Shown piece by piece: positions 53,823 through 62,737 of a DNA stretch of 64,000 nucleotides (within the stretch, counting starts at the first letter, position 1; the number at the start of each line of letters is the position of its first letter). The stretch is taken from positions 4,979,694 through 5,043,693 of the forward strand of contig NZ_KB913013.1 in the NCBI RefSeq assembly GCF_000383955.1, written 5' to 3'. The notes beneath the pieces were generated by a model. It ran no database searches. It saw only the letters and a list, made by a program, of their open reading frames with translations, and was not told where the DNA came from. The DNA is from Rudanella lutea DSM 19387. GTDB taxonomy: Bacteria > Bacteroidota > Bacteroidia > Cytophagales > Spirosomataceae. A program made the translations under genes and the position numbers.

Positions 53823-54665
53823 ATGGTTAATGCCCCCCGCTCGGCTTCGTCAACCCCTCATCACCCTCGCCGTACGCGTTTGCGGCTGACCATGTACCGG
53901 GTTCTGGAAACGTCGACCGGGAAAAAGAGGGGCATGAGTCTGGTTTTCAACGTAGTGCTGGTTACCATCATCACGCTCAATGCGGTGGCTATTGTGCTGC
54001 ATACCGTCGAGTCGATCAATCGCAAGCATGCTGTGCTGTTCCGCGATTTTGAGTTCTTTTCGGTTATGTTTTTTACGGTTGAGTACCTGTTGCGGATATG
54101 GGTATCGGTCGAAAACGAGAAGTACCGGCATCCGGTCTGGGGGCGACTACGGTACATGGTTTCCACGTCGGCCATCATCGACCTGCTGGCCATTTTTCCA
54201 TTCTATTTCAGTCTCTTTGCGACCGATCTGGCCATTGTCCGTATCCTGCGGATCTTCCGTATTTTCCGGTTGTTCCGTATCAGCCGGTACTCGCATGCGG
54301 TTCGGCTTATTCAGCGGGTGGTGGCCGACCGGAAGGAGGAGTTGGTGCTCAGCGTGATGTTTATTCTGTTCATGCTCATCATCGTGTCGAGCATTATGTA
54401 CTACGTGGAGCACCCGGTGCAGCCCCAAACATTTTCGAGCATACCAGCAACCATGTGGTGGGGAGTCAATGCCATGGCTACGGTTGGGTACGGTGATATT
54501 CACCCCATTACGCCTTTAGGAAAGCTACTGGCGGGTATTGCGGCCATGATGGGTATCATGCTGTTTGCCTTGCCAACGGGTATTCTCACGTCGGGGTTCC
54601 TCGAACACCTGCGGCTTCAGAAAGGGGCGCGTAATTACTGCCCGCATTGCGGTAAGGAGATCTGA
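53823..54665 (+). CDS. Voltage-gated K+ channel (Kv-like six-TM)
   Basis: 280 aa from the ATG at 53823. An upstream ATG at 53784 and a downstream one at 53892 are alternatives; the central one avoids a stretch of unlikely residues. Six membrane segments: S1 FNVVLVTIITLNAVAIVLHT, S2 FSVMFFTVEYLLRIWVSV, S3 IIDLLAIFPFYFSLFATDL, then an S4 voltage sensor with Arg every third residue (RILRIFRIFRLFRISR). S5 is LVLSVMFILFMLIIVSSIMYY, followed by the pore with selectivity filter ATVGYGDIHP and S6 GKLLAGIAAMMGIMLFALPTGI. The C-terminus ends in YCPHCGKEI, a single CxxC knuckle. K+ selectivity follows from the filter. Confidence 0.93.
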   Translation: MVNAPRSASSTPHHPRRTRLRLTMYRVLETSTGKKRGMSLVFNVVLVTIITLNAVAIVLHTVESINRKHAVLFRDFEFFSVMFFTVEYLLRIWVSVENEKYRHPVWGRLRYMVSTSAIIDLLAIFPFYFSLFATDLAIVRILRIFRIFRLFRISRYSHAVRLIQRVVADRKEELVLSVMFILFMLIIVSSIMYYVEHPVQPQTFSSIPATMWWGVNAMATVGYGDIHPITPLGKLLAGIAAMMGIMLFALPTGILTSGFLEHLRLQKGARNYCPHCGKEI

Positions 54666-54688
54666 AGTCGCGAAACTCTAAACTCCCC

Positions 54689-55258
54689 TCACATCCCGTA
54701 TTGACCCAGATACCTAAGAAGGGGAGCGAGGTGGAGAGCCTGAATCATTTGACCACTATCAATCAGGGCGAGGGCTTCTGCTGGTGATACCAGATGAACA
54801 CTGATCTCTTCAGTGGCTTCGAGCTCCTGGGCCTGCATGAGGGTTACGCCCGTTGCCAGATACGCATACGTCAGGTTTGAGTGCGTGCCGGGGTTGGCCG
54901 AGAGTGTCATCAGCAACGTCCACTCGCCCCCGCCATAGCCCGTTTCTTCCAGCAGCTCGCGCTGGGCCGTGATGAGGGCGGCTTCGGCTCCGGTGGCCCC
55001 GTCGTATGCTTCTACTACACCCGCGCACAGCTCGTAATGCACCGCCCCGAAACCGTGCCGGTACTGCCGTATGAGCACCAGCTGCCCCTCGGTCGTAACG
55101 GCCACCACATTGATCCAGTTGGGGTATTCCAGTACGAAATAATCGGGAATGTAGCCACCATTGGCCATCCGAACCGCTTCTTTCCGAACGGTAAACCACG
55201 GCAGCCGGTGAATGTACTCCGACGATTCGACCTGCCAGGGCTGGGGCTCGTCTGTCAT
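54689..55258 (-). CDS. NUDIX hydrolase, ADP-ribose pyrophosphatase type
   Basis: 189 aa. The Nudix core [21 protein letters not shown] near residues 90-110 supplies REL-EE-G, with the Glu seven residues before the Arg; the first Gly of the box is shifted by one. The N-terminus ([19 protein letters not shown]) and the strand [21 protein letters not shown] are typical for the ADP-ribose/NDP-sugar branch. The start overlaps the lptB stop by four bases, so it is last in the recJ-lptB-NUDIX operon. Substrate not determined. Confidence 0.9.
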   Translation of the reverse strand: MTDEPQPWQVESSEYIHRLPWFTVRKEAVRMANGGYIPDYFVLEYPNWINVVAVTTEGQLVLIRQYRHGFGAVHYELCAGVVEAYDGATGAEAALITAQRELLEETGYGGGEWTLLMTLSANPGTHSNLTYAYLATGVTLMQAQELEATEEISVHLVSPAEALALIDSGQMIQALHLAPLLRYLGQYGM

Positions 55259-55986
55259 ATCTTGCGTTTCAGTTCGAAGTGCTGACCCAGATAAAGCCGT
55301 CGTACCTGTTCGTCGCTCGCAAGGTCTTCGGCGGTGCCTTGTTTCAGGATTTTACCTTCAAAAAGCAGATAGGCCCGGTCGGTGATCGAGAGGGTTTCGT
55401 TTACGTTGTGGTCGGTGATCAGAATTCCGATGTTGCGGTGCTTCAGTTTGGCCACAATGCTCTGAATATCTTCCACCGCAATCGGGTCGACGCCCGCAAA
55501 CGGCTCATCGAGCAGGATAAATTTGGGGTCAACGGCCAGAGCGCGGGCAATTTCGGTGCGTCGGCGTTCGCCCCCCGACAGTACCTTGCCGAGGTTTTTG
55601 CGAACATGCTTGAGGCTGAATTCTTCGAGCAGGTCTTCAACCTTGTCGCGTTGTTCGGCTTTCGAGAGTTTGGTCATTTCGAGTACGGCCAGGATGTTTT
55701 CTTCAACCGTCAGGTCACGAAAAACCGAAGCCTCCTGCGCCAGATACCCCAAACCAAGCCGGGCCCGCTTGTACATGGGCAGGTCTGTTACGTCGGTATC
55801 GTCAATGTACACCTTGCCGCTATTGGGTTTGATAAGGCCCACGGCCATGTAAAACGAGGTGGTTTTACCGGCCCCGTTAGGACCCAGTAAGCCGACAATT
55901 TCGCCCTGTGCCACCTGGTACGACACATTGTTGTTTACCAGCCGGGAGCCGTATTTCTTGATGAGGTTTTCTGTTCTGAGAATCAT
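55255..55986 (-). CDS. lptB: Lipopolysaccharide export ABC transporter ATP-binding protein
   Basis: 243 aa ATPase that powers LPS transport from the inner membrane by LptFG. Walker [11 protein letters not shown] near residues 35-44, signature [15 protein letters not shown] near 135, Walker [16 protein letters not shown] near 155 and the H-loop His in [10 protein letters not shown] near 190. The GERRR signature and the Q-loop [19 protein letters not shown] are specific to LptB. It lies 18 bases downstream of recJ and overlaps the NUDIX gene. In Bacteroidota LptFG are usually encoded elsewhere. Confidence 0.95.
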   Translation of the reverse strand: MILRTENLIKKYGSRLVNNNVSYQVAQGEIVGLLGPNGAGKTTSFYMAVGLIKPNSGKVYIDDTDVTDLPMYKRARLGLGYLAQEASVFRDLTVEENILAVLEMTKLSKAEQRDKVEDLLEEFSLKHVRKNLGKVLSGGERRRTEIARALAVDPKFILLDEPFAGVDPIAVEDIQSIVAKLKHRNIGILITDHNVNETLSITDRAYLLFEGKILKQGTAEDLASDEQVRRLYLGQHFELKRKI

Positions 55987-56004
55987 TAAATCCTGAATAA
56001 TCGA

Positions 56005-57828
56005 TCACGCAACCGCGTTGGGCTGCTCAGTAGAATCAAGCGACGGTGGTGTGTGGTCCATACATCGTATGTCTTTTAGCACCAGCTGGATAGATACCTG
56101 ACCGTTGAAATGGTTTTCTTCAATCTGGTAGCAAATCGACAGGGGCTCGTCGTGATACAGCCGGTCGGCCCACTGCGGAGCCATGTTGAACCCAATGGCC
56201 TGAAATTTATACACCGAGTCGGCCTGCCGCACCCAGAATTTCAGGTGCTTTTGTTGCATGGTCTGAACCGGTCCACAGAGGTACACCTGTTCGGTACAAA
56301 AGACCGGTTGCAGGTTGTGCGGCCCAAACGGCCCCATCTGTTTCAGGATTCGGACAAACTTGCCATCAATCTGATCAAAATCGAGCGGCATATCAATTTC
56401 GATCAGCGGGGTGAGCATCTCCTCCTGAATCCGGCCCGATACCACCGTCTCGAATTTCTGCCGGAAAGCGGGTACGTTTTCGGGCTTCAGGGTCAGACCG
56501 GCCGCAAAGGTATGCCCGCCAAACTGTTCGAGCAGGTCGGCGCACTCTTCAATGGCCTCGTACACATCGAACCCCGGCACCGACCGCGCCGATCCAGCTA
56601 CTTTTTCGTTCGACTGCGTCAGAATAACTGTAGGGCGGTAATAGTGTTCGATACAACGCGAGGCCACAATACCAATAACGCCCTTGTGCCACGATGCGTC
56701 GAACAGAACCGTCGATTTAGCATTTTTTAACCATTCGTCGGCTTCAATCATGGCCAGGGCCTGCTGGGTAGTGCCCGAGTCGAACTTCTGCCGGTTTACA
56801 TTGTGCGCGTTGATTTCCAGCGCAAAGCGGTCGGCTTCGGTATCGTCGTCGGCCAGTAGCAACCGTACGGCTTCTTTTGCGTGTTTAATACGCCCGGCCG
56901 CATTGATGCGCGGCCCAACTTTAAACACCAGCTCGTTGATATCGAGCGGGCGTGTTGATGGAGTAGCCCGACTGTCGGCAATCAGGTTACCCGACTCATC
57001 CTTTTTGGCGTTGGCCACTTTGATAAGCGCCCGCAATCCCGGCCGGGCCTGTTCGTTGAGGCATTTAAGGCCGTAGTAAGCCAGCACCCGGTTTTCGCCC
57101 GTGATCGGCACAATGTCCGAGGCAATGCTGACTACCACCAGGTCCAGAAACGCGTAGAGTTGTTCAAGTGGAATCCCCTTAAACAGGCACAGGGCCTGCA
57201 ACAGCTTGAAACCAACCCCGCAGCCGGTCAGCTCTTTATACGGGTACGCGCAGTCGACGCGCTTGGGGTCGAGTACGGCGGCCGCGTCGGGTATTTCGGT
57301 GCCGGGGCGGTGATGGTCGCAAATGATAAAGTCGACCCCCAGGGCTTTGGCTTCGGCAACGCGGTCTATTGATTTGATGCCGCAGTCGAGGGCTACAATC
57401 AAGGTAAAGCCATTGTCGGCAGCCCATCTAATCCCGGCTTGTGAAATACCATACCCCTCAGCGTAGCGGTCGGGAATGTAGTAGTCGAGATGGGGGTGCA
57501 GGGTCTTCATGAACCCGTAAAACAGGGCCACCGAAGTGGTTCCGTCGACATCGTAATCGCCGTAGACCAGTATTTTTTCCTGCCGTACCATGGCCATCGT
57601 CAGCCGGGTGATGGCCCGGTCCATATCGCGCATGGCAAACGGGTCATGCAGGTGCCCAATTTCGGGTCGGAAAAAAACGCGGGCTTCTTCGTAACCCGAC
57701 ACCCCGCGCTGTACGAGCAAGCTCGCCAGAAATGGGCTGATCTTTAACTCGCGCGTCAGGGTCTCAATAGCCGCTCGCTGTGCGGGTGCATCGGGAAACG
57801 GCTTGGTGATCCATCGACGGGGCTTCAT
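56005..57828 (-). CDS. recJ: Single-stranded-DNA-specific exonuclease RecJ
   Basis: 607 aa. 5'-3' ssDNA exonuclease in recombination and repair, with the DHH phosphoesterase core: motif I VYGDYDVDGTTSVALFYGF near residues 83-101, LIVALDCGIKS near 140 and the DHH motif FIICDHHRPGTEIPDAAAVL near 158. DHHA1 domain: GRINAAGRIKHA-type (VGPRINAAGRIKHAKEA near 300), VLFDASWHKGVIGIVASRCIE near 370 and GGHTFAAGLTL near 445. The C-terminal OB domain ends near 580. First gene of a three-gene operon with lptB and a NUDIX gene; an isolated element-C-like word lies just upstream at 57839-57850. Confidence 0.96.
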   Translation of the reverse strand: MKPRRWITKPFPDAPAQRAAIETLTRELKISPFLASLLVQRGVSGYEEARVFFRPEIGHLHDPFAMRDMDRAITRLTMAMVRQEKILVYGDYDVDGTTSVALFYGFMKTLHPHLDYYIPDRYAEGYGISQAGIRWAADNGFTLIVALDCGIKSIDRVAEAKALGVDFIICDHHRPGTEIPDAAAVLDPKRVDCAYPYKELTGCGVGFKLLQALCLFKGIPLEQLYAFLDLVVVSIASDIVPITGENRVLAYYGLKCLNEQARPGLRALIKVANAKKDESGNLIADSRATPSTRPLDINELVFKVGPRINAAGRIKHAKEAVRLLLADDDTEADRFALEINAHNVNRQKFDSGTTQQALAMIEADEWLKNAKSTVLFDASWHKGVIGIVASRCIEHYYRPTVILTQSNEKVAGSARSVPGFDVYEAIEECADLLEQFGGHTFAAGLTLKPENVPAFRQKFETVVSGRIQEEMLTPLIEIDMPLDFDQIDGKFVRILKQMGPFGPHNLQPVFCTEQVYLCGPVQTMQQKHLKFWVRQADSVYKFQAIGFNMAPQWADRLYHDEPLSICYQIEENHFNGQVSIQLVLKDIRCMDHTPPSLDSTEQPNAVA

Positions 57829-57957
57829 AATTAATTCTCAATGAGCAGTTAGCAAACAGAGCAACCGGCCAACCAAGGGGTAGCTTACTCAACCGGGTTG
57901 CTTATGTTCGTGTACTTTATGGCAAGATAACAGCGTTTTTACAAAAAATTACAGTCG

Positions 57958-58380
57958 ATGCGCTTTCTGATGCACCTCCTGGCCCTCGTGCCCTCCTTCG
58001 TTGTTCCGGCTCCCGCTTCGGAAAAAGCGACCCTCACCGTCACCGTCCAGAACGTTCAGAGTAAGAAAGGAACCATTCGGATTGCGCTGATGAAACCCTG
58101 CGCCAAATTCCCTGAATGTAAGCCCGATGATACCGCCATTATTGAGGCTAAGAACGGGCTGATTCAAAAAGAATTTGACGTAGAACCCGGCGAGTACGCG
58201 GTGGCTGTGTACCACGACGTAAATGCCAACGGCGCCCTCGACAAGCGCATGTTTGGAATACCTAAAGAACCGTATGGCTTTAGTAATAATTTCCGGCCGA
58301 CGCTCTCGGCCCCAAAATTTACGGATTGCAAGATTGTGGTTGGCTCAGGCGGCAAGGCTATTTCAATTCGGATAGAATAG
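57958..58380 (+). CDS. DUF2141 exported protein
   Basis: 140 aa. Signal peptide MRFLMHLLALVPSFVVPAPA, then one DUF2141 beta-sandwich domain: LTVTVQNVQSKKGTIRIALM near residue 25, EPGEYAVAVYHDVNANGALD near 76, then FGIPKEPYGFSNNFRP and the end SIRIE. The HD-N-NG-LD segment looks like a Ca-binding loop. Function of the family is unknown; members are common in Bacteroidota periplasm. The gene is followed by element F, then a convergent gene. Confidence 0.88.
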   Translation: MRFLMHLLALVPSFVVPAPASEKATLTVTVQNVQSKKGTIRIALMKPCAKFPECKPDDTAIIEAKNGLIQKEFDVEPGEYAVAVYHDVNANGALDKRMFGIPKEPYGFSNNFRPTLSAPKFTDCKIVVGSGGKAISIRIE

Positions 58381-58396
58381 GTACTCGGACAGAATT

Positions 58397-58484
58397 AAAT
58401 GTAAAATGAATAGTGTAAAATGTACAATGAGATGGCTGATTATCAGCAGGTAATACAATTGCTCATTATACATTGTTCATTCAC
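58397..58484. repeat. Element F: imperfect palindrome between convergent genes
   Basis: The left arm (about 58413-58431) and right arm (58462-58480) pair with 14 of 17 matches in the best block (GTAAAATGTACAATGAG). A small perfect palindrome, GCTGAT-T-ATCAGC (58435-58447), lies between the arms. The arms consist of degenerate AAATGAATAGTGT-like words, related to element C (shared ACAATGAG). It is separate from the terminator at 58556. Confidence 0.7.
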
Positions 58485-58555
58485 TTAACAGCTTCCGACT
58501 CGCTAAAAGATTCTTGCAGAGGGCTTTCAGCTATATAACCAATGGGGAGGAACCT

Positions 58556-58602
58556 CAAAAAGCGGCTCCCTCCCCGTTGGTTCGTTCAGGAAGAGAGCCG
58601 CT
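58556..58602 (-). terminator. Terminator of the 58615 gene
   Basis: AGCGGCTC (58561-58568) pairs with GAGCCGCT (58595-58602), extended weakly inward; on the minus strand five T follow the stem. It starts 13 bases after the stop codon. Confidence 0.75.
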
Positions 58603-58614
58603 ACAAGGCGCTGT

Positions 58615-59049
58615 TTAGTAGTTAATCAGGTCGTCTTCCAGCTCAGGCTGTGCTGGTGTCGGTTTGAGCATGATGCCCGTGAGCGACCAGATAACCAGTT
58701 GTAGCTGGTGCAGGCTTTCGACGTACACTACGTTGGCCTCGATCTGCAAGACCCATATCCGATCTTTCCGGTATAACGAAACGGGTCTACGGCTCGTTTG
58801 CAACACCATTGTGTAGCAGGTGCTCAGCGGCTCCGTCTCCCGAAAGCCCAGTCGGCAAAGCGTGTAGTGGCTGATAGTACAGGGTCTTAATTCGCTGTAG
58901 GTCGAACTCTCTTCGCAGAATCCATAGATATCGAGTAGGCGCACCTGTTCTTTGCCTACCGATTGAACTATCGCGGTGTAGCGTTCCTGACCGTCGTAAA
59001 GGACTACAGCACCCTCAAAAAGTTGATCCCGGGTAATCGCTTGTCTCAT
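58615..59049 (-). CDS. Hypothetical protein
   Basis: 144 aa from the ATG at 59049 (MRQAITRDQLFEGAVVLYDG). The frame is open for 21 more codons, but that stretch is AT-rich leader. The sequence has a beta-rich pattern: YTAIVQSVGKEQVRLLDIYG, LRPCTISHYTLCRLGFRET, RPVSLYRKDRIWVLQIEANVVYVESLHQLQLVIWSLTG. There is no signal peptide or membrane helix. VYVESLHQLQ(L/N) near the C-terminus matches a short motif common in small uncharacterised Bacteroidota proteins. Family and function not recognised; codon use looks native. Confidence 0.7.
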   Translation of the reverse strand: MRQAITRDQLFEGAVVLYDGQERYTAIVQSVGKEQVRLLDIYGFCEESSTYSELRPCTISHYTLCRLGFRETEPLSTCYTMVLQTSRRPVSLYRKDRIWVLQIEANVVYVESLHQLQLVIWSLTGIMLKPTPAQPELEDDLINY

Positions 59050-59322
59050 AGGCGTACTGATGGAAAAGAATGTTGAAGTGATGGGAAAGATTGGATAGTG
59101 AATTTTCTCCATAAATATGATAAAAATTTATTTTATGTATATATCTAATGATAAAAATTTACTGAGTAGTCTTAAATAAATTAAAAATTGGGTTGTTTAT
59201 ACATGAGTAGATATGGTAAACGGCGTATAGTGTACAAAGGGAAAGGCTTCTTTGCAGATGCTTCGGGAAAGGACAAAAACAATTTAGACGCGCCAAAATA
59301 GACAAGTAGACAAAGAAATTCG

Positions 59323-59330
59323 TACCTTTG
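59323..59330 (+). promoter_or_regulatory. -7 box of guaB
   Basis: TACCTTTG, an exact match to TAnnTTTG, 31 bases before the guaB ATG; predicted transcript start near 59337. No clear TTG at -33, as is common for this class. Confidence 0.55.
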
Positions 59331-59342
59331 ACCGGCAAATAA

Positions 59343-60833
<1,491 letters not shown>

Positions 60834-60845
60834 TCGGGAAACATA

Positions 60846-60880
60846 AAAAGGGTGTTTCGGACCGTCCGAAACACCCTTTT
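60846..60880. terminator. Terminator after guaB
   Basis: A perfect 16-bp stem (60846-60861 with 60865-60880) and a 3-base loop, A run before and T run after, between the convergent guaB and metallophosphoesterase stops. It can work in both directions. Confidence 0.9.
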
Positions 60881-60911
60881 CGTTTTATGGCTTCACCATT
60901 CGGCACTCCCT

Positions 60912-61640
60912 TTATATATAGTGCACACGGCTCGTGAGCCCACCCGGCGACACGATGATTTCGCGTACGGCGGGCGTGGTTTTCACCATCTTGATTTCGG
61001 GCGATAGCGGGTCAATCTGAATGTAGGTTGAGGGGGTTACCATCAGGCTGGTGTTGCCGCGCAAAGCCACCGCTTCGGTATGGTAATGCCCGCTGATGAC
61101 CTGCATCCGGCAGGGGAGGTCGTGGGTGGTTTCGAGCCACTTTTCGGTTTGCCGAAAGGGGTATTTGGTATCCATAAACTCGGCGTTTGCGGGCAAAACC
61201 GGGTAGTGACAAAAGACCAGTACATTGTGGTGAATGGATTTCAGTTCGTCGCGGAGCCATTCCCATTGCGTGGGCGAGAGTTGCGCCTTCGATGAGTCCA
61301 GAAAAACAGCCGGATACCCTTCGAGCGGGCTGCTGAAATACAGTTCGTTGCCGTGCAGATGGTGGTCCAGATGAAGCTCTTCGGCGAGCATCACCGAGTC
61401 GTCGTGGTTGCCGGGAATGGCAAACCAGGCGCAGGGCAGGTTCATCAGTTGCTCATAAATCCAGCGGTACACAGCCCGGTCGCCGGTATCGTAGCAGAGG
61501 TCGCCCCCGAGAACCAGACAGGCCGGTTTCATGGCCCGCACAAACTGGAGTGCTTTCAGAAAATTGGCCCGTACGTCGATACCCAGCGGCATTTCGCCCT
61601 CGGCGCCAATGTGGAGATCGGTGATAAACGCTATTTTCAT
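60912..61640 (-). CDS. Calcineurin-like metallophosphoesterase
   Basis: 242 aa with the full metallophosphoesterase set: FITDLHIG (residues 4-11), LGGDLCYDTGD near 44, IPGNHDD near 75, LVFCHYPVLP near 142 and VISGHYHTEA near 182. Closest in form to the CpdA-like 3',5'-cyclic-nucleotide phosphodiesterases, but the substrate cannot be fixed. The start codon overlaps the mazG stop (ATGA at 61640-61637), so it is translated from the same message. The pairing of two phosphate-ester hydrolases suggests nucleotide housekeeping; that is inference. Confidence 0.9.
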   Translation of the reverse strand: MKIAFITDLHIGAEGEMPLGIDVRANFLKALQFVRAMKPACLVLGGDLCYDTGDRAVYRWIYEQLMNLPCAWFAIPGNHDDSVMLAEELHLDHHLHGNELYFSSPLEGYPAVFLDSSKAQLSPTQWEWLRDELKSIHHNVLVFCHYPVLPANAEFMDTKYPFRQTEKWLETTHDLPCRMQVISGHYHTEAVALRGNTSLMVTPSTYIQIDPLSPEIKMVKTTPAVREIIVSPGGLTSRVHYI

Positions 61641-62491
61641 AATGAATCCGACACGTCGGTTTTAGCTTCGTTCCAGTACACATCCATCTCGGCCAGGGTC
61701 ATGTCTTTCAGTTGCTGCCCGTTGGCGCGGGCCCGCTTTTCGAGGTACTGAAACCGCCGGATGAACTTCTTATTGGTCCGTTCGAGGGCCGTTTCGGGGT
61801 TAATGTTGATAAATCGGGCGTAATTAACCAACGAAAACAGCAAATCACCAAACTCACCCTCGGCTTGCTCAGGGTCGAAAGCCTCGTTCGATTCGGTGTT
61901 GAACTCTTGCTTAAACTCCTGCATCTCTTCTTCCACCTTTTGCCAGACCTGCTGTTTCTCTTCCCAGTCGAAACCGGCACCCCGGGCTTTCTCCTGAATC
62001 CGCATAGCTTTGACCAGGGCAGGCAAGGAGGCTGGCACCCCGCCCAACACCGATTTGTTACCTTCCTTGAGCTTCAGCTGCTCCCAGTTGGCTTTGACCT
62101 GCTCTTCGGTTTCGGCAACGACGGTCTGCCCGTTGGCATCGCCGTAAATGTGCGGGTGGCGCCGAATCAGTTTCTCGCTGATGGCGTGCAGCACATCGGC
62201 CATGTCGAAGCGGTCGGGGTCATCGGGGGCTTTTTCGGAGGCAATTCGGGCGTAAAAGAGCAGATGCAGCTGAATGTCGCCCAGTTCTTTTTTGACTTCG
62301 CCCAGGTCTCCGTTCAGGATGGCGTCAGAAAGCTCGTAGGTTTCTTCGATGGTGAGATGGCGCAGGCTGTCGATGGTTTGTTTGCGGTCCCAGGGGCACT
62401 GTTCGCGCAATTCGTCCATGATGGTCAGCAGGCGGTTGAAAGCCATCAGTTGTTCCTGACGGCGGGGGGGGAGGCTTTGAAAATCGCTCAT
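61637..62491 (-). CDS. mazG: Nucleoside triphosphate pyrophosphohydrolase MazG
   Basis: 284 aa, two MazG domains in tandem. Start at 62491 (MSDFQSLPPRRQEQLMAFNR) chosen because the family begins here; a further 51 codons of open frame upstream lack similarity. First domain: MDELREQCPWDRKQTIDSLRHLTIEETYELSDAI with the EExxE metal motif near residue 45. Second domain: VEEEMQEFKQEF and EGEFGDLLFSLVNYARF near 210-235. It hydrolyses (d)NTPs to monophosphates and has been linked to lowering ppGpp. First gene of a two-gene operon with the metallophosphoesterase. Confidence 0.95.
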   Translation of the reverse strand: MSDFQSLPPRRQEQLMAFNRLLTIMDELREQCPWDRKQTIDSLRHLTIEETYELSDAILNGDLGEVKKELGDIQLHLLFYARIASEKAPDDPDRFDMADVLHAISEKLIRRHPHIYGDANGQTVVAETEEQVKANWEQLKLKEGNKSVLGGVPASLPALVKAMRIQEKARGAGFDWEEKQQVWQKVEEEMQEFKQEFNTESNEAFDPEQAEGEFGDLLFSLVNYARFININPETALERTNKKFIRRFQYLEKRARANGQQLKDMTLAEMDVYWNEAKTDVSDSL

Positions 62492-62687
62492 AATCGCAAA
62501 ACCGGTCAGATCAGCAGGATCCTGAGGTTTGGTAGAAAACGGAAACGTGGGGTACAGGTGGCAGCCGTACCGTTGGGCTTTATCGAATGCTCCTGATAAG
62601 CAAAGATAACCCTTCTGAGCGATTTCTGTTATCTCCGTCGGCAATACCTATGCCCAGCTCCAGCCGGTTGTTGCGATCAAAATGGGG

Positions 62688-62729
62688 AAGGGGGATGAGC
62701 TGGTTTTCTGCGACCAGTTCATCCCCCTT
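62688..62729 (-). terminator. Hairpin after the erythromycin-esterase-like gene
   Basis: A 16-bp stem (62688-62703 with 62714-62729, one G-T pair) and a 10-base loop, just past the stop at 62738 on the minus strand. The following sequence is C-rich and then ATTTT, so the T run is weak. Confidence 0.6.
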
Positions 62730-62737
62730 CAAATAGA

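Noticed and set aside
61712-62596. Plus-strand frame (294 codons) opposite mazG
   Set aside because: Hydrophobic Phe/Leu/Gly-rich antisense of the acidic helical MazG protein; no start context and no family.
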